A stretch of 13,793 nucleotides of DNA. It comes from CAZAFM01 sp964484395. Its GTDB lineage: Bacteria > Campylobacterota > Campylobacteria > Campylobacterales > CAZAFM01. Numbering within the stretch: position 1 is the first letter of the stretch; each line of letters begins with the position of its first letter. The stretch spans positions 1-13,793 of the forward strand of contig CAZAFM010000071.1 in assembly GCA_964484395.1 (NCBI GenBank), read 5' to 3'. Made by a program: the position numbers and the translations under genes. Below are positions 4,890 through 12,819 of this stretch, one piece after another. The notes under the pieces were generated by a model that saw nothing but the letters and a program-made list of their open reading frames with translations, was not told the origin of the DNA and made no database searches.

Positions 4890-7442
4890 ATGCCTAAAAA
4901 AACAAAAAGCATAAAAAAATACATCATAATCGGCACACTTATATGTTCTATTGGCGGATTTATTATATTTTCAGCTGCTGGTTTTTATTTTTTTAAAGAA
5001 CTAACTGAAAACAGGGCAAGAGAGGTAGCTAATGGACTAGCTATGCAGACTTTTAACTCTATGTATCAAGTAATGAAAAGAGGCTGGAGTAGAGAAGATT
5101 TAGAGGAGTTTATATCTGCGACAAAGCGCTCTTATAAAGATAGCTCAACTAAGATAGAGATATATAGAAGCCCAGTTGTAGAGAATCTATACGGCAAGAT
5201 AGAGCAGAGCGTAACTCCTGAGGTAGAAAATGTTTTTCAAGCTGGAAGAATATACACCAAAGATGGTTCAGGGCAACTAGACTTCATCTACCCTATAAGA
5301 GCTGATAGCTCATGCCTTAGTTGTCACACAAATGCAAAAGCAGGAAGCATACTAGGAGCAATAGAGGTCAAGCAAAACCTAGATGAACTACTAGATACCA
5401 CCAAAAAAGAGTATCTCTCTGTTATGCTCTTTCTTCTTCCTATACCTATTATCATAGCTTATCTCATAGCAACATGGATGGTTAGACCACTTAGAAAATC
5501 AGCAAAGCAGATAGAGCAAAATATAAAAGAGGTAAACTCCATAAGAGACCTATCACTTTTTACAACATCATCACTTTTTACTGGTGTAAAGGAGTTTGAC
5601 CAAATAGTAGAAGAGATACAAAAGCTAACTGAAAAACTAAAAAACATCGCTGCAGATAGAGACCTGCTTGAGTTTGAAGTACGCTTACTAGACAAGTTCA
5701 TTATCACTTCTGATATAGTAAAAGACTGGCGTGAACATGTCAAGGATTTATTAACTGAGATAAACACTGTTATGGAAGCATATTCACTCTTTGTAATGTT
5801 TAAGCTTGAAGAGGAGAGTTATGATATTGAGATTTTTTGGATAGATGAACCCTCAGAATATACAAAAAATATGTTTGAAGAGATAGTCAGCCAGAGAATT
5901 AAGAGTAATCCATACTTCTCGGATTTTACACATCTAAAAATAAACCACCATTCAGTTAGAAGAGGTAAAGAACCTTTGAATTTGACTAGAAAAGATATAG
6001 AGCTTCAGACAAAATCTCTCATCCTCTCAACCCCTAAAATAGGTGGAGTAGTAGGTATAGGTGTGCATTCTGAACTAAGTCAAGATCAGACAAGATATAT
6101 AGTTATTGAGTCAATACTAACAACCCTCATAAATGTAATAGGCTCCGTAAAAGCTATATACAAGTACACCAAAGACCTTGAATACTATGCTACAAGAGAC
6201 CCTCTTACGAACCTCTACAACCAAAGAGTATTTAGGGAGTTACTAGGGTATGAGATAGGAAGGGCTACTAGGAGAGGTTATAAGTTTGGAATTTTGATGC
6301 TTGATTTTGATGATTTCAAGGCTATTAATGACAAATACGGGCATGATTTTGGTGATAGATTTCTTACAGATTATGCTGATTTTATACAGAAAACATTGAG
6401 AGCCGAAGATATACCTGCTAGATATGGTGGTGATGAGTTTGTGGTTATTTTGCCTGAGGCTGATAGTGAACAAGCATACCTAGTTGCCAAAAACATAAAA
6501 GAAGCCATAAACAAACACTCTATAAAAGCAGATGATGGAGAGGATGTAAGAGCAACTGTGTCTATTGGATACTCTATCTATCCAGACCATGGTAAAGATA
6601 TTGAAGAGCTTTTTATCATTGCTGATAATATGATGTACAAAGCCAAAAGTGAGGGTAAAAACACAATCTCTATTCCTACAGAGGATGATATCAAGGCTAG
6701 TTTTGACAAGGCAAACAAGAAGATGAATCTTGTAATGAAGACGCTTGAAGACAAAAACCTTATTCCAAATTTTCAGCCTATTATGAGATGTAGTGACAGA
6801 AAAATAGAGATATATGAGCTACTAATGAGGATAAAAAGTGAAGGTAAACTCATCCCTGCTAGTGAGTTTATAGACACAGCAGAGTCTATGGGTGTAGTAC
6901 ATAAGATGGACTATATCCTTATAGAAAAAGCCTTTGAGAAGCTTCAAGAATCAAATTTTGAGGGGCTACTTTTTATCAATATCTCACCAAAGGCTCTAAT
7001 TGTTGGTGAGTTTATAGGATATATAAAAAATATGTGCAAAGAGTACTCATTTAGTACTGAAAACATTGTCATAGAAATATCCGAGAAAGATTGTGTCAAA
7101 AACATAACACTACTTGAGAAGTTTGTATATGACCTCAAGATGGAGAATTTTAGGTTTGCAATAGATAACTTTGGAACAGGACTTAGTACCTTTACATACC
7201 TAAAAAGACTACCTATTGACTACATAAAGATAGACGGTGAGTTTGTAAGAAATATCAAAAAAGATAGAAGTGATAGAGCCCTTATCAAAAGTATAGTCAC
7301 ACTAACAAAAGAGCTAGGTATACAGACTATAGCTGAGTCTGTTGAGGATCAAGAGGTTTTAGAAGACATTATAGAGGTTGGTATAGATTTTGTCCAAGGC
7401 TACCACATAGGAGTTCCATCTGAAAAAGTAGCAAAAAAATAG
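4890..7442 (+). CDS. Membrane GGDEF/EAL cyclic-di-GMP enzyme with periplasmic c-type heme sensor domain
   Basis: 850 residues. Order: TM1 (about 11-35); a periplasmic sensor of the DUF3365/Tll0287-like type with one CxxCH heme-binding motif (C142, C145, H146); TM2 (about 176-198); HAMP-like linker (about 195-250); a GAF-like region (about 265-425) of uncertain identity; GGDEF domain from RDPLTNLYN (436-444) to about 600; EAL-type domain (about 620-845). The cyclase motif GGDEF (513-517) is intact, with an RxxD product-inhibition site (504-507) at the canonical five-residue spacing. The phosphodiesterase domain has ELL for EAL (643-645) and IDNFGTG for DDFGTG (D759, N760). The E, K, E and Q positions of the active site otherwise seem present. 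The likely role is sensing redox state or a gas ligand through heme and setting cyclic-di-GMP levels. AAAGGA precedes the ATG; it follows mnmA by 18 nt. Confidence 0.92.
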   Translation: MPKKTKSIKKYIIIGTLICSIGGFIIFSAAGFYFFKELTENRAREVANGLAMQTFNSMYQVMKRGWSREDLEEFISATKRSYKDSSTKIEIYRSPVVENLYGKIEQSVTPEVENVFQAGRIYTKDGSGQLDFIYPIRADSSCLSCHTNAKAGSILGAIEVKQNLDELLDTTKKEYLSVMLFLLPIPIIIAYLIATWMVRPLRKSAKQIEQNIKEVNSIRDLSLFTTSSLFTGVKEFDQIVEEIQKLTEKLKNIAADRDLLEFEVRLLDKFIITSDIVKDWREHVKDLLTEINTVMEAYSLFVMFKLEEESYDIEIFWIDEPSEYTKNMFEEIVSQRIKSNPYFSDFTHLKINHHSVRRGKEPLNLTRKDIELQTKSLILSTPKIGGVVGIGVHSELSQDQTRYIVIESILTTLINVIGSVKAIYKYTKDLEYYATRDPLTNLYNQRVFRELLGYEIGRATRRGYKFGILMLDFDDFKAINDKYGHDFGDRFLTDYADFIQKTLRAEDIPARYGGDEFVVILPEADSEQAYLVAKNIKEAINKHSIKADDGEDVRATVSIGYSIYPDHGKDIEELFIIADNMMYKAKSEGKNTISIPTEDDIKASFDKANKKMNLVMKTLEDKNLIPNFQPIMRCSDRKIEIYELLMRIKSEGKLIPASEFIDTAESMGVVHKMDYILIEKAFEKLQESNFEGLLFINISPKALIVGEFIGYIKNMCKEYSFSTENIVIEISEKDCVKNITLLEKFVYDLKMENFRFAIDNFGTGLSTFTYLKRLPIDYIKIDGEFVRNIKKDRSDRALIKSIVTLTKELGIQTIAESVEDQEVLEDIIEVGIDFVQGYHIGVPSEKVAKK

Positions 7443-7503
7443 TAGAAGCTTAACTATAGATAAAAATGGGCTTCAAAAAAGTTTTTATAAAGAAAAGATA
7501 GCT

Positions 7504-7509
7504 TATAAT
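7504..7509 (+). promoter_or_regulatory. -10 box (TATAAT) of the WD40-nadK-recN-thiF-like unit
   Basis: A perfect TATAAT lies in the 97-bp gap after the sensor gene, about 33 nt before the GTG start. A T-rich patch (7482-7486) sits upstream but there is no consensus -35. It implies that the downstream four genes have their own promoter. Confidence 0.6.
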
Positions 7510-7530
7510 CAATGACACAGTAAAATCTAT

Positions 7531-7536
7531 AAAAGG
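7531..7536 (+). promoter_or_regulatory. Ribosome binding site that decides between two GTG codons
   Basis: AAAAGG is followed by tandem GTG codons at 7540 and 7543. The spacer is 3 nt to the first and 6 nt to the second, so the second is preferred. Confidence 0.55.
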
Positions 7537-7542
7537 TAAGTG

Positions 7543-9684
7543 GTGCCTAAGAAAATAAAAAAAGTTAAATGCCGAGGAAGTGTTTTAAATATATCTTTTA
7601 TCAAAGATAGTTTGGTTTTGATGGATAACGCATACAATGTTTATGAGTTCAACTTAAAAGACCTCTCATTTAGTAGAAGTTTTTGCGCCTTCAAAGACAA
7701 AACTCCTTGGCATAAATATTCTAGGTCAGTAGACACCTCAACAAGAGCCTTTAGTGCTATCTCACTAGCAAAATCCACCAAAACTATGATACTCCAATTA
7801 AGTGAAAAGATAAAAAAGAAGACTATTTTAGAGTGGCACAAAAATGATACTTCAGTAGTTGCCTTTTCACCTGATGGTACCATGCTTGCTACTGGCGGTG
7901 AAGATGGGCGATGTATCTTCTATGATGGAGATAATTTCAACCTTATGAGCTCGCTTTTTCCAAAACCTGATTATATTTCCAATATCTGCTACTCAATTGA
8001 CTCTAAACTTGTAGCTATCCTCTGCTTTGATAAGACTTTTGAGATTTTTGATATAGAGAGAAATATCTCAGTTGCAGAGTTTGAAGCTAGTAGTGTTTGT
8101 GAGGATGGGTTTTTTGATGATGAGAGAAAGTTCTTTTTCTATGTCACTAGAGATGGTAATATAGGGCGTTTTGATATTGACAAAAAAGAGACACAAGAGA
8201 GAGATGACCTAGCCAACTTCTGGATGACCAACTGCAAAAAACTGCTTGGTGGTAAGTTTGCTCTTATATGCGGGAAGGATGAGCGAGTTCTTGCTATTGA
8301 TACTTACTCTTTAGATATAGTCTTTAGCTACAAACTAGAACAAAGCGGGATAGCCTCACTAGCTATAAAGGAAGATAAACTAATGGTAGGCTCTATTGAT
8401 GGGCTTTTTGAGGTTTATGACTTCTCTGAAAACAAAGAGGAGATGAAGCTTAAGCTCAAAGAGGATGATATAGAAGCCGCATATCAGATGAGTGAGCAAA
8501 ACATCTTCTTGAAGCTAAACACGGACTATGTAGAGGCAAAAAACAGACTTTGGGATAAAAAAAGAAAAGAGTCTATCGACCTACTAGCTAAGAACAAAGC
8601 TGATGAAGCACTCAAAAACATCAAACCATTCCTGGAAGACAAAGAGAAAAAAGAGGATTTTGACTTCTATCTATCTCAGATTGAGGATATTGGCAACTTT
8701 ATGGATCTTTATGAGAAAAAAGAGTATCCAAAGGCCTTTAAACTAGCTGATCAAAACGAACAGATAAAGGCACTAAGTATATATGAGGAGCTAGAAAAGT
8801 ACTGGGAAAATCTCTTTAACACAGCCAAAAAAATGCTTCAAAAAAACCCAACTCTATATAGATCAAAGGCAAGAGAACTCCTAGAGCCTTATGCAAGCGT
8901 AAAGTCAAAAAAAGAGCTAATAGTTACCCTTCTAAACAACGCTGATAAATTTACGCAATCTGAGGAGTTTTTAAAAGAGAGAGATTTCGCTGGATACTTT
9001 AGACTTTGTGAGAAGTTTCCTTTCTTAAAAGAGACTCAAGCATACAAAAAAGCTGTAATGATAGGTGAGCAACTTTTTGATAAAGCCTTTGATGCTGAAA
9101 ATAAAAAGGATTTTGAAAAAGCCCTAAACTACCTCAATGTATTGGGTGATTTTACACCATTTAAGCATGGTGCACTAGAGAGAAAAAAACACCTTGAGAA
9201 CAAGATGGCCTTCTTTAAATCTATAAAAGAAAAAGACATCCCTGCAGCATATAGAATAGTAGAACAAGATAGTGACCTAGCATCCCTAGAGGAGTTTGAA
9301 AGCCTAAAAAATGACTTTAAGAAGCTCTCCAAAAAAGCATACGAAAAAGCCTTTGGTGGCTTCTCCCAAAGTGCTCTAGAGATATTAGAGGACTATATAG
9401 ATATAAACTACTGGAGAGATAAGATAGGCTCTATTATGAAAGTCTCTTATATTAATGAGATAAAGTATGGAGCGCAGAAATTTACTGATAAACAAGTAGA
9501 CTGGATGAGAACACTTGAAGATTATGTTTGCAGATTTGGGAAGGATGAGGAGTTCATAAAGACAGTGAGAAGTGCAGGACTTGGTCAGTATCTAGAGAAA
9601 TTAGAGAGTGATGGTGATGCTGAGGGCTTTAAGAAAATAGAGTATCTAAACAGCATAATAGCTAAAAATGAAAGTGAAGATTAA
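7543..9684 (+). CDS. Beta-propeller (WD40-type) plus alpha-solenoid protein of unknown function
   Basis: 713 residues from the preferred GTG (714 if the GTG at 7540 is used). Roughly the first 310 residues are beta-strand-rich with WD40-like blades. The best is the segment around residues 103-126, containing VAFSPDGTMLATGGEDG and ending IFYDGD; others are visible around IFDIERN, FDIDKK, LAIDTYSLDIV and GSIDGLFEVYDF. From about residue 330 to the end the protein is almost purely helical and very rich in Lys and Glu, with repeated A-x-x-L and Y/F-x-x-A patterns like TPR or related solenoid repeats (for example DEALKNIKPFLED, YPKAFKLADQNE, FEKALNYLNVLGD). No signal peptide or membrane segment is seen, so it is probably a cytoplasmic scaffold. 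It is first in the unit with nadK and recN. I do not recognise a function. Confidence 0.8.
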   Translation: MPKKIKKVKCRGSVLNISFIKDSLVLMDNAYNVYEFNLKDLSFSRSFCAFKDKTPWHKYSRSVDTSTRAFSAISLAKSTKTMILQLSEKIKKKTILEWHKNDTSVVAFSPDGTMLATGGEDGRCIFYDGDNFNLMSSLFPKPDYISNICYSIDSKLVAILCFDKTFEIFDIERNISVAEFEASSVCEDGFFDDERKFFFYVTRDGNIGRFDIDKKETQERDDLANFWMTNCKKLLGGKFALICGKDERVLAIDTYSLDIVFSYKLEQSGIASLAIKEDKLMVGSIDGLFEVYDFSENKEEMKLKLKEDDIEAAYQMSEQNIFLKLNTDYVEAKNRLWDKKRKESIDLLAKNKADEALKNIKPFLEDKEKKEDFDFYLSQIEDIGNFMDLYEKKEYPKAFKLADQNEQIKALSIYEELEKYWENLFNTAKKMLQKNPTLYRSKARELLEPYASVKSKKELIVTLLNNADKFTQSEEFLKERDFAGYFRLCEKFPFLKETQAYKKAVMIGEQLFDKAFDAENKKDFEKALNYLNVLGDFTPFKHGALERKKHLENKMAFFKSIKEKDIPAAYRIVEQDSDLASLEEFESLKNDFKKLSKKAYEKAFGGFSQSALEILEDYIDINYWRDKIGSIMKVSYINEIKYGAQKFTDKQVDWMRTLEDYVCRFGKDEEFIKTVRSAGLGQYLEKLESDGDAEGFKKIEYLNSIIAKNESED

Positions 9685-10565
9685 TGGATATGCGAGCTAT
9701 GCACAACTGTCAACCACTTGAAAGCATAAAAAGAGTGGGTGTTGCACTTAGACCTTCTACTCCTGAGCTAAGGGAATACTTCTTTGAACTAAAAGAGATT
9801 TTTGAAAAAGAGGGGATTGAGGTTAGCATAGACTCTGTAAGTGGTGGTATGATAGGTGTTATGGGTGAGCCTTTTGAAGCTATGTGTCAAAACAGTGATA
9901 TACTAATCTCAGTAGGGGGTGATGGAACTCTTATATCACTTGTAAGACGAAGCTATGAGTTTTCAAAGCCTATATTGGGTATTAATGTAGGAAAACTTGG
10001 GTTCTTAACTGATATCAAAAAAAGCGACATAGTCCACTTTGTACAAAACTACTCTAGTAGCGCCTACAGAGTGGACTGCAGAATGATGTTTGAGTGTACT
10101 ATAGGAGATCGAACATATAACTATAGGGCTTTTAATGATATAGTTATAACAAGAAAGCACCTAACCAAGATGATACATATAAAAGCTCTTTTTGAAGGAA
10201 ACCACTTCAACACCTATTATGGAGATGGTATTATCATTGCTACACCTACAGGCTCTACTGCATACAATATCTCAGCTGGTGGTCCTCTAATATTCCCTTA
10301 TTCCAAAAGCTTCGTCATAACTCCTATATGTCCCCATTCACTATTCCAAAGACCTCTTGTACTACCTTCTGAATTTGATATTGTTTTTGAGATAGTTGAG
10401 AGTGATAACGGGCTGGTTGTACTAGATGGTCAAGAGATGATTGAGATAAAAAATGGTGAAAGTATAAAAATAGAAGCCAAAAGAGGTGCAGCAAAACTCA
10501 TACACAGAAACGAAAGGGACTACTTCAAAATCTTAAAGGAGAAGTTTAACTGGGGGGATGCTTGA
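9684..10565 (+). CDS. nadK: NAD kinase
   Basis: 293 residues, usual family length. Diagnostic motifs are VGGDGT (77-82, ATP/NAD binding and catalysis), LGINVGKLGFLTD (98-110), AFNDIVI with the N151-D152 pair (NE in many homologues), and YGDGIIIATPTGSTAYN (179-195) followed by SAGGP. The enzyme phosphorylates NAD+ to NADP+ in the cytoplasm, the only route to NADP in most bacteria. The ATG at 9684 overlaps the stop of the WD40 gene by one base (TAATG), suggesting coupling. A second in-frame ATG at 9690 could also serve; the difference is two residues. The 3' end overlaps recN by 4 nt. Assignment is confident. Confidence 0.96.
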   Translation: MDMRAMHNCQPLESIKRVGVALRPSTPELREYFFELKEIFEKEGIEVSIDSVSGGMIGVMGEPFEAMCQNSDILISVGGDGTLISLVRRSYEFSKPILGINVGKLGFLTDIKKSDIVHFVQNYSSSAYRVDCRMMFECTIGDRTYNYRAFNDIVITRKHLTKMIHIKALFEGNHFNTYYGDGIIIATPTGSTAYNISAGGPLIFPYSKSFVITPICPHSLFQRPLVLPSEFDIVFEIVESDNGLVVLDGQEMIEIKNGESIKIEAKRGAAKLIHRNERDYFKILKEKFNWGDA

Positions 10566-12103
10566 TAGATAGAGTCAAGCTTGAAAACTGTTTAGGATTT
10601 AAGAGTGTAGTTCAAAGTCTAGACAAAAACCTAGTCGTCATAACAGGACCTAGTGGTGCTGGAAAATCAATCTTCATAGATAGTCTGCTTGGTCTTTTTG
10701 CTCTTAGAGAGTTTAGCGGGGGAATGGCTGAGGCTACCATTGAAGAGTCACTTGAATTAGAAGAGTTTGGAATAGAGAGTGATGAGTTTACCATCTTTAA
10801 GGTACTAAGGCACGAAAAAACTAGGTACTTTGTTAACAACCAACAGATATCTAAAAAGAAATTAAAAGAGCTTAGTAATAGGTTTTTGAAGTATATCAGC
10901 CATAAGGATTTTAGTGATTTTTCAGATGATGCACTGCTTCACCTACTTGATAGCTTCATATCCACTAGCACTACTCAGTTCAAAAAAACCATCTCTGAGT
11001 ATAAAGAGCTATATAACAACTACAGAGTGCTAAAAAAAGAGCTACAAACAATAGAAGATGAAGAGAGAAAGATAGATGAACTAAAAGAGTTTGCAAAGAT
11101 GCAAATTGAAAAAATAGACTCCATAAATCCTAAACCAGGAGAGTACGAAGAACTGATGGAGTTTAAAAAAAAGCTCTCAAAACTCTCAAAAATAGAGGAC
11201 AACTTAAAAGAAGTATCACCTATTTTCGAGCTTGAAGAGGCTGTGGCGAGATTTTATACACTTATAGATGAAGATTCATCACTATTTACAAGCGCAATGA
11301 ATGACCTTAGAGACAAGGTTGAGCGATCAGTTGATTTTATTACTGAGTCTGAACAAAGAGACATAGACTCACTACTTGATAGAATAGAGAAACTTTCATC
11401 TCTAAATAAGAGATTTGGCTCTATAGAAGAGGCTTTAGAGTTTAGAGATAAAAAAGCAAAAGAGCTAGAGCACTATGAGAATATAAGCTTTGAAAAAACC
11501 AGACTTCAAAATGAGTGTTCTTCAAGTCAAAAAACACTTGAAAAACTAGCATCAACTATAAGTAACACAAGAAAGCAATATATACAAAAGCTAAATAGTG
11601 ACCTAAATGCTCTACTAAAAAAACTCCGACTAAGTAATGCTATTCTAGAGATAGAAGATAGTAGATTAGAAGAGAGTGGATGTGATAAAGTAGTATTCAA
11701 GCTTCAAGGTGCAGGACTTGACAAAATAAGCTCAGGTGAGTTCAATAGAGTACGACTAGCACTTCTAGCACTAAGTGCCAAATACACACAGACTAAAGGA
11801 ATTCTCATACTAGATGAGATAGACGCAAATCTCAGCGGAGAAGAATCTCTAGCCACTGCTAAACTGCTAAAAGAGCTAAGTTCTACCTTTCAAATAGTAG
11901 TTATATCCCATCAACCCCATCTCCCTTCCTTAGCTTCAATGCACCTACTAGTACAAAAAGATGGTACAAAAAGCACTATAAGCACTCTCAAAACAAACGA
12001 AGAGAGAGCAAATGAGATAGCCCGTATGATAAGTGGTGAAAACCTTACTAAAGAGGCTATACTTTTTGCTAAAGATATACTTACAAAGGCTCAAGATGGA
12101 TAG
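10562..12103 (+). CDS. recN: DNA repair ATPase RecN
   Basis: 513 residues, shorter than the 553-residue E. coli protein. SMC-like layout: Walker A GPSGAGKS (29-36), a central coiled-coil rich in Lys, Glu and Leu (about 125-345), then the ABC signature SSGEFNRVRLALLAL (390-404), Walker B ILILDEIDANLSG (414-426) and the H-loop VVISHQPH. RecN binds DNA ends and holds molecules together during recombinational double-strand-break repair. Most RecN proteins have GETGAGKS in Walker A; here the second and third residues are P and S, while the catalytic K and S are intact. The start is TTG at 10562, inside the nadK stop (TTGA overlap). A GGGGGGA run ends 3 nt upstream and the ATG at 10558 hits a stop after four codons, so TTG is the only sensible start. 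Confidence 0.94.
   Translation: MIDRVKLENCLGFKSVVQSLDKNLVVITGPSGAGKSIFIDSLLGLFALREFSGGMAEATIEESLELEEFGIESDEFTIFKVLRHEKTRYFVNNQQISKKKLKELSNRFLKYISHKDFSDFSDDALLHLLDSFISTSTTQFKKTISEYKELYNNYRVLKKELQTIEDEERKIDELKEFAKMQIEKIDSINPKPGEYEELMEFKKKLSKLSKIEDNLKEVSPIFELEEAVARFYTLIDEDSSLFTSAMNDLRDKVERSVDFITESEQRDIDSLLDRIEKLSSLNKRFGSIEEALEFRDKKAKELEHYENISFEKTRLQNECSSSQKTLEKLASTISNTRKQYIQKLNSDLNALLKKLRLSNAILEIEDSRLEESGCDKVVFKLQGAGLDKISSGEFNRVRLALLALSAKYTQTKGILILDEIDANLSGEESLATAKLLKELSSTFQIVVISHQPHLPSLASMHLLVQKDGTKSTISTLKTNEERANEIARMISGENLTKEAILFAKDILTKAQDG
12085..12089 (+). promoter_or_regulatory. Ribosome binding site that sets the start of the ThiF-like gene
   Basis: AAAGG with a 6-nt spacer to ATG at 12096. 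The longer frame from 12033 has no such signal and would lie deep inside recN. Confidence 0.6.
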
Positions 12104-12761
12104 TGGTTACTTCAAAAGACAGATAGAACTTTGGGGTGAGGATAAGCAGAGACTTCTTGAAGACAAATCAATTCTCATAGTAGGAGCTGGGGGACTTGGA
12201 AGCTCTCTTGGGTTCGCACTTGGTGGGAGTGGGATAGGTCATATCACTATTGTAGATTTTGACAAAGTCTCAAAGCACAATATCCATAGACAAATAGCCT
12301 TTGACCTAGCCTCACAAGGAGAGTTCAAAGTAGATGTACTAGCAAAAAAGATAGTAGCTAGATATGATGGCGTAAAAGTAAATACTATCAATTCTAGCTT
12401 TAAAGAGGCAATAGATAGTCTTGGGAGTTTTGACTTAATTCTTGATGCTACTGATAACTTCCAAACAAGAGGAGAAATAGATAGATATGCAAAGTCTAAA
12501 AACACTCCTTGGATATACTGCTCTGTTGAAGAGTTTATGGCTCAGATTTGCTTCTTTGAGAAGAGTAGCTTTAGTAGTTTTGCTACCAAAAACCACACTC
12601 CTAAAGGAATAGCCGCCCCTATTGTGATGCTAGCAGCCTCTCTTGAAGCTAACCTAGCTTTAAGGTTTCTTGCAGGAGAGAAGATACAAAAAGATAGATT
12701 CCACTACATCTACTTTGACAAGAATGGCTCTTTAGAGCTAAAAAAATTTAACTTCCAGTAA
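12096..12761 (+). CDS. ThiF/MoeB/HesA-family E1-like adenylating enzyme
   Basis: 221 residues from ATG at 12096, which overlaps the recN stop by 8 nt. The N-terminus MDSGYFKRQIELWGEDKQ is typical of the family. The Rossmann nucleotide-binding loop VGAGGLGS is at 29-36, the acidic residue D54 is in TIVDFD, then HNIHRQ (61-66, the R of the NLxRQ motif), a likely ATP-contacting lysine (K78), and LDATDNFQTR (116-125). Family enzymes adenylate the C-terminal Gly-Gly of ubiquitin-like sulfur carriers such as ThiS or MoaD. The protein has only two cysteines (C142, C152), neither in a CxxC pair, so the zinc site found in MoeB is absent and no obvious catalytic cysteine is conserved. No ThiS- or MoaD-like gene is in the window. 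It could act in thiamine or molybdopterin synthesis or in another carrier system; I leave the symbol blank. Confidence 0.85.
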   Translation: MDSGYFKRQIELWGEDKQRLLEDKSILIVGAGGLGSSLGFALGGSGIGHITIVDFDKVSKHNIHRQIAFDLASQGEFKVDVLAKKIVARYDGVKVNTINSSFKEAIDSLGSFDLILDATDNFQTRGEIDRYAKSKNTPWIYCSVEEFMAQICFFEKSSFSSFATKNHTPKGIAAPIVMLAASLEANLALRFLAGEKIQKDRFHYIYFDKNGSLELKKFNFQ

Positions 12762-12783
12762 CCATACCGCAACATAAACTCAC

Positions 12784-12789
12784 TAAAAT
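12784..12789 (+). promoter_or_regulatory. Possible -10 box of the MFS transporter gene
   Basis: TAAAAT (5/6 match) lies 30 nt before the ATG, in a 58-bp gap after the ThiF-like gene. TATACA at 12799-12804 is a weaker alternative that would leave almost no leader. Read-through from the upstream unit is also possible, as I see no terminator hairpin in the gap. Confidence 0.3.
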
Positions 12790-12819
12790 CTAGCAAAATA
12801 TACATTTTGGGGGAAAAGT

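Noticed and set aside
5459..7138. Minus-strand frames at 5459-5767, 6243-6473 and 6944-7138
   Set aside because: They are shadows of the GGDEF/EAL gene, with serine- and phenylalanine-rich sequences typical of reversed Lys/Glu-rich coding DNA.
7445..7474. Inverted pair GAAGC/GCTTC followed by T-rich DNA as a terminator after the sensor gene
   Set aside because: Only 5 bp of stem with a loop of 20 nt, and the T-rich run is some bases away; too weak to call.
12033..12095. Upstream ATG for the ThiF-like gene at 12033
   Set aside because: It would add 21 residues (a Lys/Leu-rich stretch) encoded inside recN. It lacks a Shine-Dalgarno sequence, whereas the ATG at 12096 has AAAGG at 6 nt and gives the family-typical N-terminus.
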